Positions 63,380 to 64,000 of a stretch of DNA of 64,000 bases are shown in pieces. Made by a program: the position numbers and the translations under genes. The notes beneath the pieces are model-generated. The model was not told the origin of the DNA, did no database searches, and saw nothing but the letters and a program-made list of their open reading frames with translations. The DNA comes from Candidatus Hinthialibacter antarcticus (GTDB lineage Bacteria > Hinthialibacterota > Hinthialibacteria > Hinthialibacterales > Hinthialibacteraceae), in NCBI GenBank assembly GCA_030765645.1, contig JAVCCE010000066.1, positions 62,001 through 126,000 of the forward strand, given 5' to 3'. Each line of letters begins with the position of its first letter. Position 1 is the first letter of the stretch.

Positions 63380-64000
63380 CTAATCCACTTCTAACAACAA
63401 CGGATAAAACTGGCCGCTCATGGGTTCGCCCTTGGGGATGGCGTCGGCGCCGTCGAGCAGCGGTTCGCCGTGATCGCAGAGGGTGCCGTCTCTGAATGTG
63501 TTGATGACCGTGGCGCGGCGTGGACGCTCGCTGTTGTTTTCATACGATCCGTGCATGGTCAACCCGTGGTGAAACGTGCACTCGCCTCTCTTGAGTTCGA
63601 CCGGAACCCGTTTATCGAACGCTCTTTGCTGCTCTGGGCTTAGCACGCTTTGCACGGCGTCCATATCATCGGCGAGGCCCGTTATAGGAAGCAAGTCCCA
63701 ACGATGACTGCCGGGGACGTAATGCAAACAGCCGTTTTCCGTCGTGCTATCATCGAGGCCAATCCAACACGTCAGATGATTAAGCGGGATGGTGCGCGTC
63801 CAGTAGGAATAGTCCTGGTGCCAAGCGACCACGCCGCCATGCTTGGGCGGTTTGCAAAACAGCTGGTCATGCCAGAAGCGCACCGAGCCGCCGATCAACT
63901 GCGAAGCCGGGACAGTAAATGCTGGATGCCAGAGAATATCGTGAAAGCCCGCCGCGATGCGCCAGGCGCCCAGGGCGTGAAACAAGACGCGGCTGGGATC
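63380..64000 (-). CDS. Phytanoyl-CoA dioxygenase (PhyH) family protein, 5' end off window
   Basis: About 206 C-terminal residues are visible; the frame stays open past the right edge, so a TTG at 63985 is not a start. The 2-oxoglutarate/Fe(II) site is in [14 protein letters not shown] (HxD pair), with the distal His in [20 protein letters not shown] and the Arg of the oxoglutarate clamp in [29 protein letters not shown] is the typical PhyH central strand. Substrate is unknown; family members hydroxylate diverse secondary metabolites and fatty acids. The family is common in Planctomycetes-like genomes. Confidence 0.9.
   Translation of the reverse strand, partial: DPSRVLFHALGAWRIAAGFHDILWHPAFTVPASQLIGGSVRFWHDQLFCKPPKHGGVVAWHQDYSYWTRTIPLNHLTCWIGLDDSTTENGCLHYVPGSHRWDLLPITGLADDMDAVQSVLSPEQQRAFDKRVPVELKRGECTFHHGLTMHGSYENNSERPRRATVINTFRDGTLCDHGEPLLDGADAIPKGEPMSGQFYPLLLEVD

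Noticed and set aside
1-64000. CRISPR arrays, integrases, prophage or toxin-antitoxin pairs
   Set aside because: No regularly spaced direct repeats, recombinase motifs or phage genes were found on reading through; the only repeats are palindromic elements.

Overview
The window reads as a chromosomal segment of an uncultured diderm-type bacterium. Support comes from the lipoproteins, twin-arginine signals, an HtrA-type periplasmic protease, O-antigen-ligase-like proteins, pseudopilins and an ECF sigma/FecR pair. The mix of Lamin-tail/CotH surface protein, DUF1080, TAT-exported Gfo/Idh oxidoreductase, GH5-like hydrolases and PhyH dioxygenase is typical of metagenome-derived lineages near Planctomycetota, Hydrogenedentota, Sumerlaeota or Hinthialibacterota. 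That placement is inference; no 16S or marker phylogeny could be run. Both window edges cut genes: a CPA2 antiporter on the left and a PhyH dioxygenase on the right.

Layout. 1-2.2 kb (minus): antiporter, small zinc-ribbon membrane protein, dusB. 2.4-6.2 kb: giant LTD/CotH/beta-helix surface protein. 6.3-14.8 kb: aroF, a cysteine desulfurase, coaD, then the classic rpmF-plsX-fabH-fabD-fabG-acpP-fabF lipid cluster, followed by rex. 16-24.5 kb: an envelope/polysaccharide block with two membrane-TPR proteins diverging around aroQ, a glycosyltransferase and a large lipoprotein. 24.5-30 kb: two pseudopilins flanking ddl, a membrane-anchored MurF and an alpha/beta hydrolase. 29.9-33.3 kb: ECF sigma, FecR and a secreted beta-propeller protein in one overlapping operon. 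33.4-37.5 kb: cobalamin riboswitch with btuF-btuD-btuC and a CgeB-like glycosyltransferase. 37.6-46.5 kb: DUF1080 lipoprotein, CBM9-like protein, CoA-binding protein, cysS, deoxyhypusine-synthase-like gene, orphan response regulator, an isomerase-oxidoreductase fusion and a GT4. 46.5-54 kb: large glycoside-hydrolase-like protein, Hsp20, Lon, HtrA, tRNA-Glu. 54-64 kb: VanY-type carboxypeptidase, TAT Gfo/Idh, GH5, GspG-like lipoprotein, siroheme synthase, hisS, OppF-type ATPase, an unknown secreted protein and PhyH.

The most unusual signals are these. (1) A non-coding repeat family has three copies (15.8, 54.75 and 58.4 kb). The two long copies have terminal inverted repeats, one has a 7-bp target duplication, and all share a conserved nested hairpin core. 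(2) Two otherwise unrelated secreted proteins end in the same tail, DWLLH[IV][DE]x, a candidate uncharacterised sorting or anchoring signal. (3) A GspG pseudopilin globular domain is carried on a lipoprotein signal instead of a prepilin leader. (4) A sugar-isomerase/Gfo-Idh fusion enzyme. (5) A FecI/FecR-like pair is coupled to a secreted beta-propeller instead of a TonB receptor. No CRISPR array, prophage or transposase gene was seen.
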